The position numbers and the translations under genes are program-made. From JAXLYX01 sp046351215 (lineage in GTDB: Bacteria; Myxococcota_A; Polyangia; Polyangiales; Houyiibacteriaceae): DNA of 64,000 bases. Location of the stretch: NCBI GenBank assembly GCA_046351215.1, contig JAXLYX010000006.1, forward strand, positions 310,001-374,000. The letters run 5' to 3'. Numbering within the stretch: position 1 is the stretch's first letter; each line of letters opens with the position of its first letter. The notes below the pieces were generated by a model. The model did not search any database. It worked only from the letters and a program-made list of their open reading frames with translations, and was not told where the DNA came from. Below, piece after piece: positions 16,167-23,563 of this stretch.

Positions 16167-16448
16167 GTGGCCAAAGGCAGAAGAGGCAAGCGAGGCGGCG
16201 GAGGTTTCGATTTCGACGACCCGAATGATGGCGTTCGCGACGACCACATCAAGCTCGATGGCGTCGTGAGCGAGGTCTACGCGGGTGGTCAGTTCGAGGT
16301 GACGACCGACGCGGGCGCGAAGGTGCGAGCCCAGCTCTGCGGCCGCATGCGCAAGTACCGCATCCGCGTGATCCTCGGCGACCGCGTCACGGTCGCGCTC
16401 TCGCCGTACGATCTCACGCACGGCATGATCGTCTTCCGCGCGAAGTGA
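16167..16448 (+). CDS. infA: Translation initiation factor IF-1 with N-terminal Gly/Arg-rich extension
   Basis: 93 residues, against about 72 for typical IF-1. The OB-fold core is clear: DHIKLDGVVSEVYAGGQFEV, AQLCGRMRKYRIRVILGDRV and ALSPYDLTHGMIVFR line up with the family. The first 25 residues (MAKGRRGKRGGGG then FDFDDPNDG) form a basic Gly-rich then acidic extension not seen in standard IF-1. The GTG start at 16167 follows AAGAGGAG at proper spacing, and an internal start would leave no good site, so the extension looks real. IF-1 binds the ribosomal A site during initiation. The Nudix gene starts four bases after its stop. Confidence 0.9.
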   Translation: MAKGRRGKRGGGGFDFDDPNDGVRDDHIKLDGVVSEVYAGGQFEVTTDAGAKVRAQLCGRMRKYRIRVILGDRVTVALSPYDLTHGMIVFRAK

Positions 16449-16452
16449 GGCG

Positions 16453-17124
16453 ATGACGGTCGCCCCCGCACGTCCCGCGGCCACGACCGTCCTGCTCCGT
16501 GACGGAGAGCGAGGGCTCGAGGTGTTGCTCCTGCAGCGGCACCACGGCCTCGACTTCCACGGCGGCGAGTGGGTCTTCCCTGGCGGTCGCGTGGACGCGG
16601 AGGACGCCGGCGATCGGCCCCTCGACGGGCTCGAGGCGGCGCGTCGCAGCGCCGTGCGCGAGGCGCTCGAGGAGGCTTCCGTCGCCGTGGCGGAGGACGC
16701 CCTCGTGCCCATCGCGCACTGGACCACGCCCGAGATCCTGCCGAAGCGTTTCGCGACGTGGTTCTTCCTCGCGAAGGCCGAGGCCCACGACGTGACCGTC
16801 GACGGCGGCGAGATCACCAGCCATCGCTGGGCGAGGCCCGCGGACGCGCTCGCGCTCCGCGACGCCGGCGAGATCGGGCTGCCTCCGCCGACCTTCGTCA
16901 CGCTGCTCTGGCTCGCGCCCTACCGCAGCGCGGACGAGGCGCTCGCCGCGTTCCGGTCGCGCCCGGTCGAGTCGTTCCTGCCACGCCCCGTCGCGACCGA
17001 GCGCGGCATCGTCAACATCCTCGAGGGCGACGTCGCGTACGAGGGTGGGGACGCCGACTCCGAAGGGCCCCGGCATCGCGTGGTCCTCGACCCCGAGGGC
17101 TGGCGCTACGAGCGCAGCGCCTGA
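16453..17124 (+). CDS. Nudix hydrolase, NUDT19-like
   Basis: 223 residues. The Nudix box is split by an insertion: FPGGRVDAEDAG, then about 15 residues, then AVREALEEASVAV with the REx2EE core. This arrangement, the preceding LLLQRHHGLDFHGG and the C-terminal tail are typical of the NUDT7/NUDT19 branch, which hydrolyses CoA and acyl-CoA derivatives. It follows infA by four bases, so both are probably on one transcript, although no functional link is evident. The tail of about 60 residues after the catalytic domain lacks known motifs. Confidence 0.85.
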   Translation: MTVAPARPAATTVLLRDGERGLEVLLLQRHHGLDFHGGEWVFPGGRVDAEDAGDRPLDGLEAARRSAVREALEEASVAVAEDALVPIAHWTTPEILPKRFATWFFLAKAEAHDVTVDGGEITSHRWARPADALALRDAGEIGLPPPTFVTLLWLAPYRSADEALAAFRSRPVESFLPRPVATERGIVNILEGDVAYEGGDADSEGPRHRVVLDPEGWRYERSA

Positions 17125-17155
17125 TCGCGTCGTGCCGGCGGGCCCGGCCGCCCCC

Positions 17156-18091
17156 TCAGAGGCGCGCGACGCGCTTCGCCCAGGTGAGCAGATCCTTCGT
17201 GACCTGCTCGCGGTTCGTCTCGTTCAGCGTCTCGTGGCGGGCGCCCGGGTAGAGGATCATCGTCAGGTCCCGGATGCCGGCCCGGCGGTATTCCTCGTGG
17301 AGCTTCCGGACGCCCGTGCCCATCTCGCCCACGGGATCGCGGTCGCCCGCGAAGAGCAGGAGGGGCAGGCTCTTGTCGATGCGCGCCTGGAAGCGGCGGT
17401 CGTGCACGAGCTCGTCGAGCGCGTCCAGCATGTCGATCCAGAGACCGACGTCGCAGTCGAAGCCGCAGAACGGATCGGCGACGTAGAGGTCGACTTCCTT
17501 CTCGTCGCGCGAGAGCCAGTCGAACTTCGTCCGGTTCGGGGCGAACGCCTTGTTGAAGTCGTCGAAGGAGAGGGCACGGAGGACGGGGCTCACGCCTCGG
17601 GCGCCGAGCCGGGCGCGCTCGGCGCGCGCCACGACACGGCCGGCCTTCGCGATCGGCGGCGGCGCGCCGCTCGAGCCGGACAGGGCACAGGCCGAGCAGT
17701 CGCCCGGGTACCAGAAGAGCAGCGTCTGGGCCACGAACGAGCCCATCGAATGACCGAGGAGCACGAGCGGCAGCCCCGGATGGCGCGCCCGGAGCTCCTG
17801 GTTCACGGCGTGCGCGTCGCGGACCATCTGCCCGAAGCAGTCCTGATCGGCGACGTGGCCGTGGGACTGACCGGGGGGGACCGAGCGGCCGTGTCCGCGG
17901 TGATCGTGGCCGTAGACCACGAATCCGTTGGCCGTGAAGGTCTCGGCGAGCCGCGCGTACCGGCCCGCGTGCTCGGCCATGCCGTGCAGGATCTGCAGCA
18001 CGGCTCGGGGCTCCCCCTCTTCCGGGGCCCAGCCGTGGACGTAGAGCGGGTGCGCGTCCGCGGTGCGGTAGGTGAAGCTCAGGTCCTTCAT
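17156..18091 (-). CDS. Alpha/beta hydrolase, monoacylglycerol lipase/lysophospholipase-like
   Basis: About 311 residues from the ATG at 18091. The oxyanion motif HGMAEHAGRY, then YGHDHRGHGRS and the nucleophile elbow LLGHSMGS are exactly those of bacterial and eukaryotic monoacylglycerol lipases (serine aminopeptidase S33-type family). The acid residue is in FAGDRDPVG and the final catalytic His in GARHETLNE. No signal peptide is seen. The enzyme should release fatty acid from mono- or lysolipids in the cytosol. It is convergent with the Nudix gene, 31 bases apart. Confidence 0.9.
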   Translation of the reverse strand: MKDLSFTYRTADAHPLYVHGWAPEEGEPRAVLQILHGMAEHAGRYARLAETFTANGFVVYGHDHRGHGRSVPPGQSHGHVADQDCFGQMVRDAHAVNQELRARHPGLPLVLLGHSMGSFVAQTLLFWYPGDCSACALSGSSGAPPPIAKAGRVVARAERARLGARGVSPVLRALSFDDFNKAFAPNRTKFDWLSRDEKEVDLYVADPFCGFDCDVGLWIDMLDALDELVHDRRFQARIDKSLPLLLFAGDRDPVGEMGTGVRKLHEEYRRAGIRDLTMILYPGARHETLNETNREQVTKDLLTWAKRVARL

Positions 18092-18150
18092 GACGCGCGA
18101 GCATAAGGCCACGGGCCCCCGTGGTACAGTCGGACCGGCGAAGGAGCTCC

Positions 18151-18927
18151 GTGACCCAGGAAGACCTCGATCCCGCCGTCCTCGATCGGGTGGCCGAAGC
18201 GCTCGGCGAAGCCTCGAGCGTCCTCTTCGTGACGGGCGCCGGTATCAGCGCCGACTCGGGGCTCCCGACCTATCGGGGCATCGGCGGGCTCTACGAGGAC
18301 GCCGCGACCGACGACGGGATGCCGATCGAGGTCGCGCTCTCGGGCCAGATGCTCCGTTCGCGTCCGGAGATCGCCTGGAAGTACATCCGGCAGATCGAGC
18401 AATCCTGCCGCGGGGCCTCGTACAACCGGGCGCACGCCATCGTCGCCGAGTTCGAGAAGCGGCTGCGCCGCGCCTGGGTCCTCACGCAGAACGTCGACGG
18501 CTTCCATCGCGCCGCGGGCTCGCGGAACGTCATCGACATCCACGGGGACGTGCACCACCTGCGGTGCACGCGATGCGACTACCGCACGCACGTCGTGAGC
18601 TACGCGGGCCTCGAGCTCCCGCCGAAGTGCCCGGCGTGCGGCGCGTTGCTCCGTCCCGAGGTCGTGCTCTTCGGCGAGATGCTCCCCCCGAAGGCCGTGG
18701 CGGATCTCGAGCGCGAGCTCGCGCACGGCTTCGACGTCGTCGTCTCGATCGGCACGACGAGCGTCTTCCCGTACATCGCGGGTCCCGTGATCCGCGCACG
18801 GCGCTACGGGGACATGACCGTCGAGATCAACCCGGGCGAGACGGAGGTCTCCCACGTCGTCCAGCACCGCATCCGCGCGCGTGCCGTGCCGGCGCTCGAG
18901 GCGATCTGGAAACGGATGGGGCGTTGA
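18151..18927 (+). CDS. NAD-dependent protein deacylase, Sir2 family
   Basis: About 258 residues from the GTG at 18151, which has AAGGAG four bases upstream. Sirtuin signatures are all present: FVTGAGISADSGLPTYRG, TQNVDGFH, the catalytic HGD in IDIHGDVHH, a zinc ribbon with two CxxC pairs (RCTRCDY and KCPACG), the RPEVVLFGE motif, SIGTTSVFPY and EINPGE. It removes acyl groups from lysine using NAD. The gene stands alone, divergent from the hydrolase gene. The G-x-I-x-x-L-Y-E substitution region differs from CobB's usual Tyr/Arg pair, so the acyl preference cannot be stated. Confidence 0.93.
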   Translation: MTQEDLDPAVLDRVAEALGEASSVLFVTGAGISADSGLPTYRGIGGLYEDAATDDGMPIEVALSGQMLRSRPEIAWKYIRQIEQSCRGASYNRAHAIVAEFEKRLRRAWVLTQNVDGFHRAAGSRNVIDIHGDVHHLRCTRCDYRTHVVSYAGLELPPKCPACGALLRPEVVLFGEMLPPKAVADLERELAHGFDVVVSIGTTSVFPYIAGPVIRARRYGDMTVEINPGETEVSHVVQHRIRARAVPALEAIWKRMGR

Positions 18928-18976
18928 TCGGACGCCGGGGCGCGCATCCGTCGCGACGAATGCGCGCGACGCGCGC

Positions 18977-19777
18977 TCAGGCCTCGTTCGCGAGGTCCGC
19001 CATGTACTTGCGCCAGTAGACGCGCGCGCCCTCGTCGAAACGCTTCATCGCGTCGAGGAGCCGGCGGCGCTCGTCCGCCGGGACCAGGGGCTCGGGGAGC
19101 AGGGGATCGAGGACGATCCACCGGATCGCCTCGCGTCCGAGGAGGAAGGACTCGCGGATCACGCTCTCGATCGGCATCGAGGCGAAGGAATCCGTCATCG
19201 CGTCGAGCTGGTCGGCCATGTCCGCGTAGACCGCGCGCATCGCCCGCACGTCCCAGAGACCGCGCGCGGCCTCGTCGTTCGTGGAGCCGAGGTCGGCGAT
19301 CCGGAAGACGGTCGCGTTCGGATCGAGCCCGAGGCGGAGAAGGCGATTGCGATGGTCGTCGAGCGAGCCGACGAGGTTCGCCGGACGGATCGCGAGCCCC
19401 GGCTTCAGCTCGCGGAAGCCCATCAGCTTGAGCGCGCGCGCGCGCTTGCGCAGCGCCGGTCGATCGGTGCGCGGGAGGTCGGCCGTGAAGGCGGCGAGCC
19501 AGCTGCCGTCCCAGGGGCACATCTGGGCTTCCGCGTCGCGCCAGCGCTTGACGCGCTCGTCGACGGGACGCGCGGCCGGGCCGAGCTGGTAGTGGCCCCG
19601 CTCGCTGCTCTCGACGATGCCATCGGCCCGCAGGCGGACGATGGCGACGCGCACGCTGTTCTCCGCGATGTCGAAGGCCTGCGCGGCGCGGACCAGCTGC
19701 CGGACCGGGATGCTGTCGCCGATGATCGGGCCCGCCGAAAGGAGCTCGACGATCACGCTCTTGGCACTGACGCGCAT
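18977..19777 (-). CDS. PaaX family transcriptional regulator
   Basis: About 266 residues from the ATG at 19777, which has AAGGAGAA seven bases upstream. The N-terminal 90 residues form the winged helix of PaaX (SVRVAIVRLRADGIVES, then RGHYQLG), followed by the central WDGSWLAAF region and the helical C-terminal domain (MADQLDAM...LLGREAIRWIVLDPLLPEPLVP). PaaX regulates phenylacetyl-CoA catabolism and relatives answer other CoA-thioesters. No paa genes occur here. Its ribosome-binding site lies across the stop of the cytochrome-rhodanese gene 13 bases upstream, which points to co-transcription. Confidence 0.88.
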   Translation of the reverse strand: MRVSAKSVIVELLSAGPIIGDSIPVRQLVRAAQAFDIAENSVRVAIVRLRADGIVESSERGHYQLGPAARPVDERVKRWRDAEAQMCPWDGSWLAAFTADLPRTDRPALRKRARALKLMGFRELKPGLAIRPANLVGSLDDHRNRLLRLGLDPNATVFRIADLGSTNDEAARGLWDVRAMRAVYADMADQLDAMTDSFASMPIESVIRESFLLGREAIRWIVLDPLLPEPLVPADERRRLLDAMKRFDEGARVYWRKYMADLANEA

Positions 19778-19790
19778 GGAAGACTTCTCC

Positions 19791-20876
19791 TTAGCGACCG
19801 ACCGACTCGCCTTCGACGGGGTATCCGAGGTCGCGCCAGACGAGGACTCCCTCGTCCAGCACGGCCGTGTTCTCGAACCCACGCTCGCGCAGCGCATCGA
19901 CGACGCGCCCGGATGCCGCGTGGGGGCATCCGCAATAGGCCACGATGAAGGTCCCGTCGCGCGGCAGCCGCGCCACGAGCTCCTCGACCGCGTAGTACGG
20001 GCAGGGTACCGCGCCCGGGATGTGCATCGCGAGCCAATCCGACGGCGCGCGGGCATCGAGCAGCACGACCCGCTGACCGGCCTCGAGCGCCCGCTTCACC
20101 GCGAGCGCCGGGACGAAGCGATCCTCGCGCAGCGTGAACCGGGCCTTGGGGCCGTCGGGGTTGGTGACGAGGGGCAGGTCGTCCGGAATCGCCGCCTCTT
20201 GCGGTCGGTTCTCGGCGCGTCCTCGCGCGAAGGAGCGGATCAGGGCGACGAGCCCGTCCAGCTGCGCAGGCTGGAGGCGGCCCTCGAAGGCCGGCATCGG
20301 GGTCCCGCGGCGCCCCTTGGCGATCGCATGGCGGATCTGGGCGTCCGAGGCGGTCGCGTGGAACACGGCGTTGTTCAGGCTGAGGGCGGTCACGCCCTGG
20401 CCGCGCTCGCCGTGGCAGCCGGCGCACTCGCCCTCGTAGACCGATCGGACGGCCGCGGCGTCCCCCTCGATGGCGGTCCGCGGGAGGTCGAGGCTCGGCC
20501 GCTCCTGGAAGCTGCGGAGGAAGGTGACGAGGACGTCGATCTGGCGGTCGTCGAGCGGTCCGCCCGAGCGATGGCCGTAAGCGGCCATGGCCGTCCCCGG
20601 ATGGCCGTCGCGGATCGCCCGGCGAAGGAATTCGTCGTCGACGGACGCGAGGAAGTCCTGGTTCGCGAGGGCGTTCGCGTCGTCCGCGGCATAGCCTTCG
20701 CCCCGGTCGCCGTGGCAGAGGCCGCAGTAGGTCCGGTACAGGCGCGCTCCCTCGGCCGAGCGCTCGTTCGTCGGCGTGGTGCCCGTCCGACCGCAGCCGA
20801 GCGCGCTCGTCAGGCACGCGGCGACGACGAGCAGCGTGCCGATCGCGCGGGACGCGGGCGAGGGGGAGGGGCGCAC
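19791..20876 (-). CDS. Dihaem cytochrome c-rhodanese fusion lipoprotein
   Basis: 361 residues. Lipobox SALGC28, then two class I cytochrome c domains: CGLCH at 51-55 with Met ligand candidate in GTAMAAYG, and CAGCH at 151-155 with GTPMPAF. After a proline-rich linker, residues about 255-355 form a rhodanese domain (VVLLDARAPSDWLAMHIPGAVP, then active-site YCGCPHAAS, then FENTAVLDEGVLVW). Rhodaneses carry sulfur on the loop Cys, so this exported protein may oxidise or transfer sulfur while passing electrons to the haems (inference). GTG start; the PaaX gene follows after 13 bases and a small membrane protein gene precedes it by 40 bases. Confidence 0.9.
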   Translation of the reverse strand: MRPSPSPASRAIGTLLVVAACLTSALGCGRTGTTPTNERSAEGARLYRTYCGLCHGDRGEGYAADDANALANQDFLASVDDEFLRRAIRDGHPGTAMAAYGHRSGGPLDDRQIDVLVTFLRSFQERPSLDLPRTAIEGDAAAVRSVYEGECAGCHGERGQGVTALSLNNAVFHATASDAQIRHAIAKGRRGTPMPAFEGRLQPAQLDGLVALIRSFARGRAENRPQEAAIPDDLPLVTNPDGPKARFTLREDRFVPALAVKRALEAGQRVVLLDARAPSDWLAMHIPGAVPCPYYAVEELVARLPRDGTFIVAYCGCPHAASGRVVDALRERGFENTAVLDEGVLVWRDLGYPVEGESVGR

Positions 20877-20916
20877 GACAGGGGGTTTAGCAGTCGGCGG
20901 GGTATCGGGAAAGCCC

Positions 20917-21279
20917 CTAGAACGATGGCCGGAACACCATGAGCGCGAACGTGGCGACGAGCGGCAGCACGACCAACGACCGCGAGATCGGCCCGCCCCG
21001 ACCGTCGGCCCCCGCGAGGTAGAGCACCCCCTGGAGGCTCGTCATCGAGAGCACGAGCGAAATCAGGATGAACGCGGAGAGGAGCGAGCGTCCGGTCGCG
21101 AACGTGAGCAGGAAGCCGAAGATCCAGGCGAGGCCGAAGCCCGGGCCCGCGAGCAGGTAGGCGAAGCGCCTCCGCGTCTCGAGATCGCGCGCCACGAGGG
21201 TCCCGAGCGCGCCCGAGGCGTAGAGGGCGACCGCGAGCGCCTTCGCGAAGCGGAGCCAGAGGATCGTCGTCAGGGACAC
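20917..21279 (-). CDS. Small integral membrane protein
   Basis: About 120 residues from the GTG at 21279. Four hydrophobic stretches are visible (FAKALAVALYASGALG, LLAGPGFGLAWIFGFLL, AFILISLVLSMTSLQG, LVVLPLVATFALMVF), separated by short charged loops such as ARDLETRRR. No cysteine, His-rich or catalytic motif is seen, so a function cannot be assigned. It lies 40 bases upstream of the cytochrome-rhodanese gene on the same strand and could anchor or assist that protein; a cytochrome-b-like or oxidase-accessory role would need evidence. Confidence 0.65.
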   Translation of the reverse strand: MSLTTILWLRFAKALAVALYASGALGTLVARDLETRRRFAYLLAGPGFGLAWIFGFLLTFATGRSLLSAFILISLVLSMTSLQGVLYLAGADGRGGPISRSLVVLPLVATFALMVFRPSF

Positions 21280-21377
21280 GCGGGCACTCTGGCGCTCCCT
21301 CGGCCCCTCCACAAGCGTCCGGCAGGCACCTCGTCGGGGCGCTTGCTCTCGCCGACCGACGGGCTCAGCCTGCCGCC

Positions 21378-22112
21378 GTGCCTCGTCCATCCCCTCCGTT
21401 CGCGGCCCTCGGCTTCGTCGCCCTCCTCGTCGCGGTCCTCGAGGTCGCGGCCCAGGCCCCGAGCGGGCCGCCCTGGCTCGGCCGCTTCCGGATCGCCGAC
21501 GGTCCCGCGGCCGATCGGAACGTCGCCCACGCCATCGACGAGTCGATCGCGGGCCTCTCGCCGTCGATGCGCGACGTCTTCCGCTCGGGCCTCCGGAGCT
21601 CGCTGGCCGTCCCGCGGCAGCTCGTGATCGCGCAGGAGGGCGAGGACCTGGTCGTGACCCGAGACGGTCGCTCCGTCCGCGCCGTCGCCGGGGGGCCGGA
21701 GCGCAGCCAGACCGGCCCCGAGGGGCATACGGTCCGCGTGCGGCATCGGATCGAGGGCGGCGATCTCGTCGAGGAACGCAAGAGCCCGCAAGGCGTGCGG
21801 ACGGATACGTTCCGGTCCAGGGGCGGCGAGCTCGTCGTCGCGACCGAGTACCGTTCGCCCCTGCTCCGTGGCCCGGTGCGCTTCGAGGTCGCCTACCGGA
21901 CCTCGGGCGCCGAGGCGCCTGCCGCGGAGGGTCCCTCTACCGCGGCCGATGGAGGAGTCGACGCGGGCGCGCCGCCCGCCGACGCGGGCGCGCCGCCCGC
22001 CGACGCGGGCGTTCGCCGCGGCCGACGCGCGAGGCCCGACGCCGGCGCGCGCCCCGCGCGTCGTCGCGACGGCGGCACCCCACGAGATGACACGTCCCGT
22101 GCGCCGCGCTAA
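21378..22112 (+). CDS. Exported hypothetical protein with Ala/Pro/Asp repeat tail
   Basis: 244 residues, GTG start. A signal peptide (PPFAALGFVALLVAVLEVAAQA) is followed by a compact domain of about 150 residues rich in beta strands and charged residues (LVIAQEGEDLVVTRDGRSV, HTVRVRHRIEGGDLVEERK), without recognised motifs. The last 60 residues are Ala/Pro/Asp/Arg-rich and contain the repeat DAGAPPA, encoded by an exact 21-bp tandem repeat. The product is probably periplasmic or on the cell surface. It is 10 bases before pdxJ and may share its transcript. Confidence 0.65.
   Translation: MPRPSPPFAALGFVALLVAVLEVAAQAPSGPPWLGRFRIADGPAADRNVAHAIDESIAGLSPSMRDVFRSGLRSSLAVPRQLVIAQEGEDLVVTRDGRSVRAVAGGPERSQTGPEGHTVRVRHRIEGGDLVEERKSPQGVRTDTFRSRGGELVVATEYRSPLLRGPVRFEVAYRTSGAEAPAAEGPSTAADGGVDAGAPPADAGAPPADAGVRRGRRARPDAGARPARRRDGGTPRDDTSRAPR
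21960..22011. repeat. Tandem 21-bp repeat, about 2.5 copies
   Basis: Units start at 21960 and 21981 and are identical; a partial third unit runs to 22011. It encodes DAGAPPA in the tail of the exported protein at 21378-22112. Exact identity suggests recent duplication or slippage. Confidence 0.85.
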
Positions 22113-22122
22113 GGGTCCCGCC

Positions 22123-22860
22123 ATGGCGCGTCTCTCGGTGAACGTGAACAAGGTCGCGACCCTGCGGAACTCGCGCGGCGGCAAGGTGCCCTCCGTGCTC
22201 GAGGCCGTCGACGTCTGCCTCGAGGCGGGCTCTCCGGGGATCACGGTGCATCCGCGGCACGACGAGCGCCACATCACGCGGCGCGACGTCCTCGAGATCG
22301 CCGAGTGCCTCGCGCCGCTCCGGTCGAGCGTCGAGCTCAACATCGAAGGCGATCCGCGACCGGATCTCGTCGAGCTCGTGCATCGCGTGCGTCCGCACCA
22401 GTGCACGCTCGTCCCGGTGCTGCCGGGCGAGATCACGAGCCAGGCGGGATGGCCCTCGGACACGCCGCTCGAGGCGCTGCGCGACGTCGTGTCCGCGATG
22501 CGCGAGGCCGGCGTCCGGACGAGCCTCTTCGTCGATCCCGATCGGCGTGCGATCGACTGGGCCGCGGCGCTCGGCGCCGATCGCGTCGAGCTCTACACGG
22601 AGCCCTACGCCCGCGCCTTCGAGCGAGGCGAGGGCGAGGCCTCGTTCGCGCTCTACGCCGAAGCCGCGATCCACGCCCACTCGCTCGGGCTCGGCATCAA
22701 CGCCGGCCACGACCTCGACCTCGCGAACCTGCCGCTCTTCGCGACGCTGCCGCATCTCGACGAGGTCTCGATCGGTCACGCGATCATCTCGCGCGCGGTC
22801 TTCGTCGGTCTCGGCCGCGTCGTCCGCGAATACCTCGAGGTGCTCGCGGCCGCGCGCTGA
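22123..22860 (+). CDS. pdxJ: Pyridoxine 5'-phosphate synthase
   Basis: 245 residues from the ATG at 22123 with AAGGG upstream. PdxJ motifs are clear: LSVNVNKVATLRNSRGG, a GSPGITVHPRHDERHI segment, ELNIEG, TLVPVLPGEITSQAGWP, then RVELYTEPYA and the C-terminal GINAGHDLDLANLP and EVSIGHAIISRAVFVG. The enzyme condenses 1-deoxyxylulose 5-phosphate with 3-amino-2-oxopropyl phosphate to pyridoxine 5'-phosphate in the DXP-dependent B6 pathway. The TIM-barrel length is normal. Confidence 0.95.
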   Translation: MARLSVNVNKVATLRNSRGGKVPSVLEAVDVCLEAGSPGITVHPRHDERHITRRDVLEIAECLAPLRSSVELNIEGDPRPDLVELVHRVRPHQCTLVPVLPGEITSQAGWPSDTPLEALRDVVSAMREAGVRTSLFVDPDRRAIDWAAALGADRVELYTEPYARAFERGEGEASFALYAEAAIHAHSLGLGINAGHDLDLANLPLFATLPHLDEVSIGHAIISRAVFVGLGRVVREYLEVLAAAR

Positions 22861-22884
22861 GAGGCGCGCCTCGGCGCGTGCGCT

Positions 22885-23484
22885 TCAGCCGCGGAGCTTC
22901 TTCGCGACCTCGGCGACGCGCTTGCCGAGGTAGCGCGCGTGCGCGAGGTCCGCGTCGGTCGGCGGAGCGCCCGTGGCGCCGGTGGTGACCGACGGACCGT
23001 AGGGGTTGCCGCCCGAGGCGAAGACCAGCGGATCGGTGTAGCCCGGCGTCACGAGGATGCCGCCGTAGTGGTGGATGGTGTTGTAGAGCGCGAGCAGCGT
23101 GGACTCCTGGCCCCCGTGCGCGTTCTGGGCGGACGTGAAGCCCGCGTAGACCTTGTCGGCGAGCTTGCCGTGGAACCAGAGGCCGCCGGTCGAGTCGAGG
23201 AAGGCCTTGAGCTGGGACGCCACGTTGCCGAAGCGGGTCGGCGTGCCGAAGACGACCGCGTCCGCCCATTCGAGGTCCCCGAGGGTTGCCCGGGGCTCGT
23301 CCTTCGTGCGATCGACGAACGCCTGCCAGGCGGCGTTGCTGGCCACGGCGGCCGCGGGCGCCGTCTCGGGGACGAGGCGGACGCGCACCTCGGCGCCGGC
23401 GGCGGAGGCTCCTTCCCCGACGGCCTTGGCCATGGCTTCGTTGGTTCCGGTGGCGGAGTAGTAGATGACGGCGACCTTGGACAT
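22885..23484 (-). CDS. wrbA: NAD(P)H:quinone oxidoreductase, WrbA-type flavodoxin-like
   Basis: 199 residues from the ATG at 23484. The FMN-binding loop SATGTNEAMA opens the protein; FGTPTRFGNVASQLKAFLDSTGGLW and KVYAGFTSAQNAHGGQE are diagnostic WrbA segments, followed by GASGG-like SGGNPYGPSVTTG. WrbA tetramers transfer two electrons from NAD(P)H to quinones, avoiding semiquinones. The gene is divergent from a LysR-type regulator 78 bases away; that pairing usually means the regulator controls the reductase. The shared intergenic region holds two small palindromes. Confidence 0.93.
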   Translation of the reverse strand: MSKVAVIYYSATGTNEAMAKAVGEGASAAGAEVRVRLVPETAPAAAVASNAAWQAFVDRTKDEPRATLGDLEWADAVVFGTPTRFGNVASQLKAFLDSTGGLWFHGKLADKVYAGFTSAQNAHGGQESTLLALYNTIHHYGGILVTPGYTDPLVFASGGNPYGPSVTTGATGAPPTDADLAHARYLGKRVAEVAKKLRG

Positions 23485-23537
23485 GGGAGCGCTCCTCTCG
23501 TGCGATGGGGACGCTCGCACTCTGGGGTGCTTACGTT

Positions 23538-23563
23538 ATTTCCGAAATCGATATAAAATCGAT
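23538..23563. promoter_or_regulatory. AT-rich palindromic region between wrbA and the LysR gene
   Basis: Two adjacent dyads are seen: ATTTC-C-GAAAT at 23538-23548 and ATCGAT-ATAAA-ATCGAT at 23547-23563. The patch is strikingly AT-rich for this genome. A T-N11-A-like dyad fits LysR-type binding sites. The second dyad runs into the first possible ATG of the LysR gene. Confidence 0.55.

Noticed and set aside
11910..16448. A + strand frame open for about 1500 codons ending in infA
   Set aside because: Only the last 93 codons (infA, from the GTG at 16167) look like a protein; the rest mirrors the acyl-CoA ligase and FAD oxidoreductase genes.
22861..22872. GAGGCGCGCCTC palindrome between pdxJ and wrbA as a terminator
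   Set aside because: It is a loop-less 12-base palindrome with no T-run; in this base composition it is not enough evidence.
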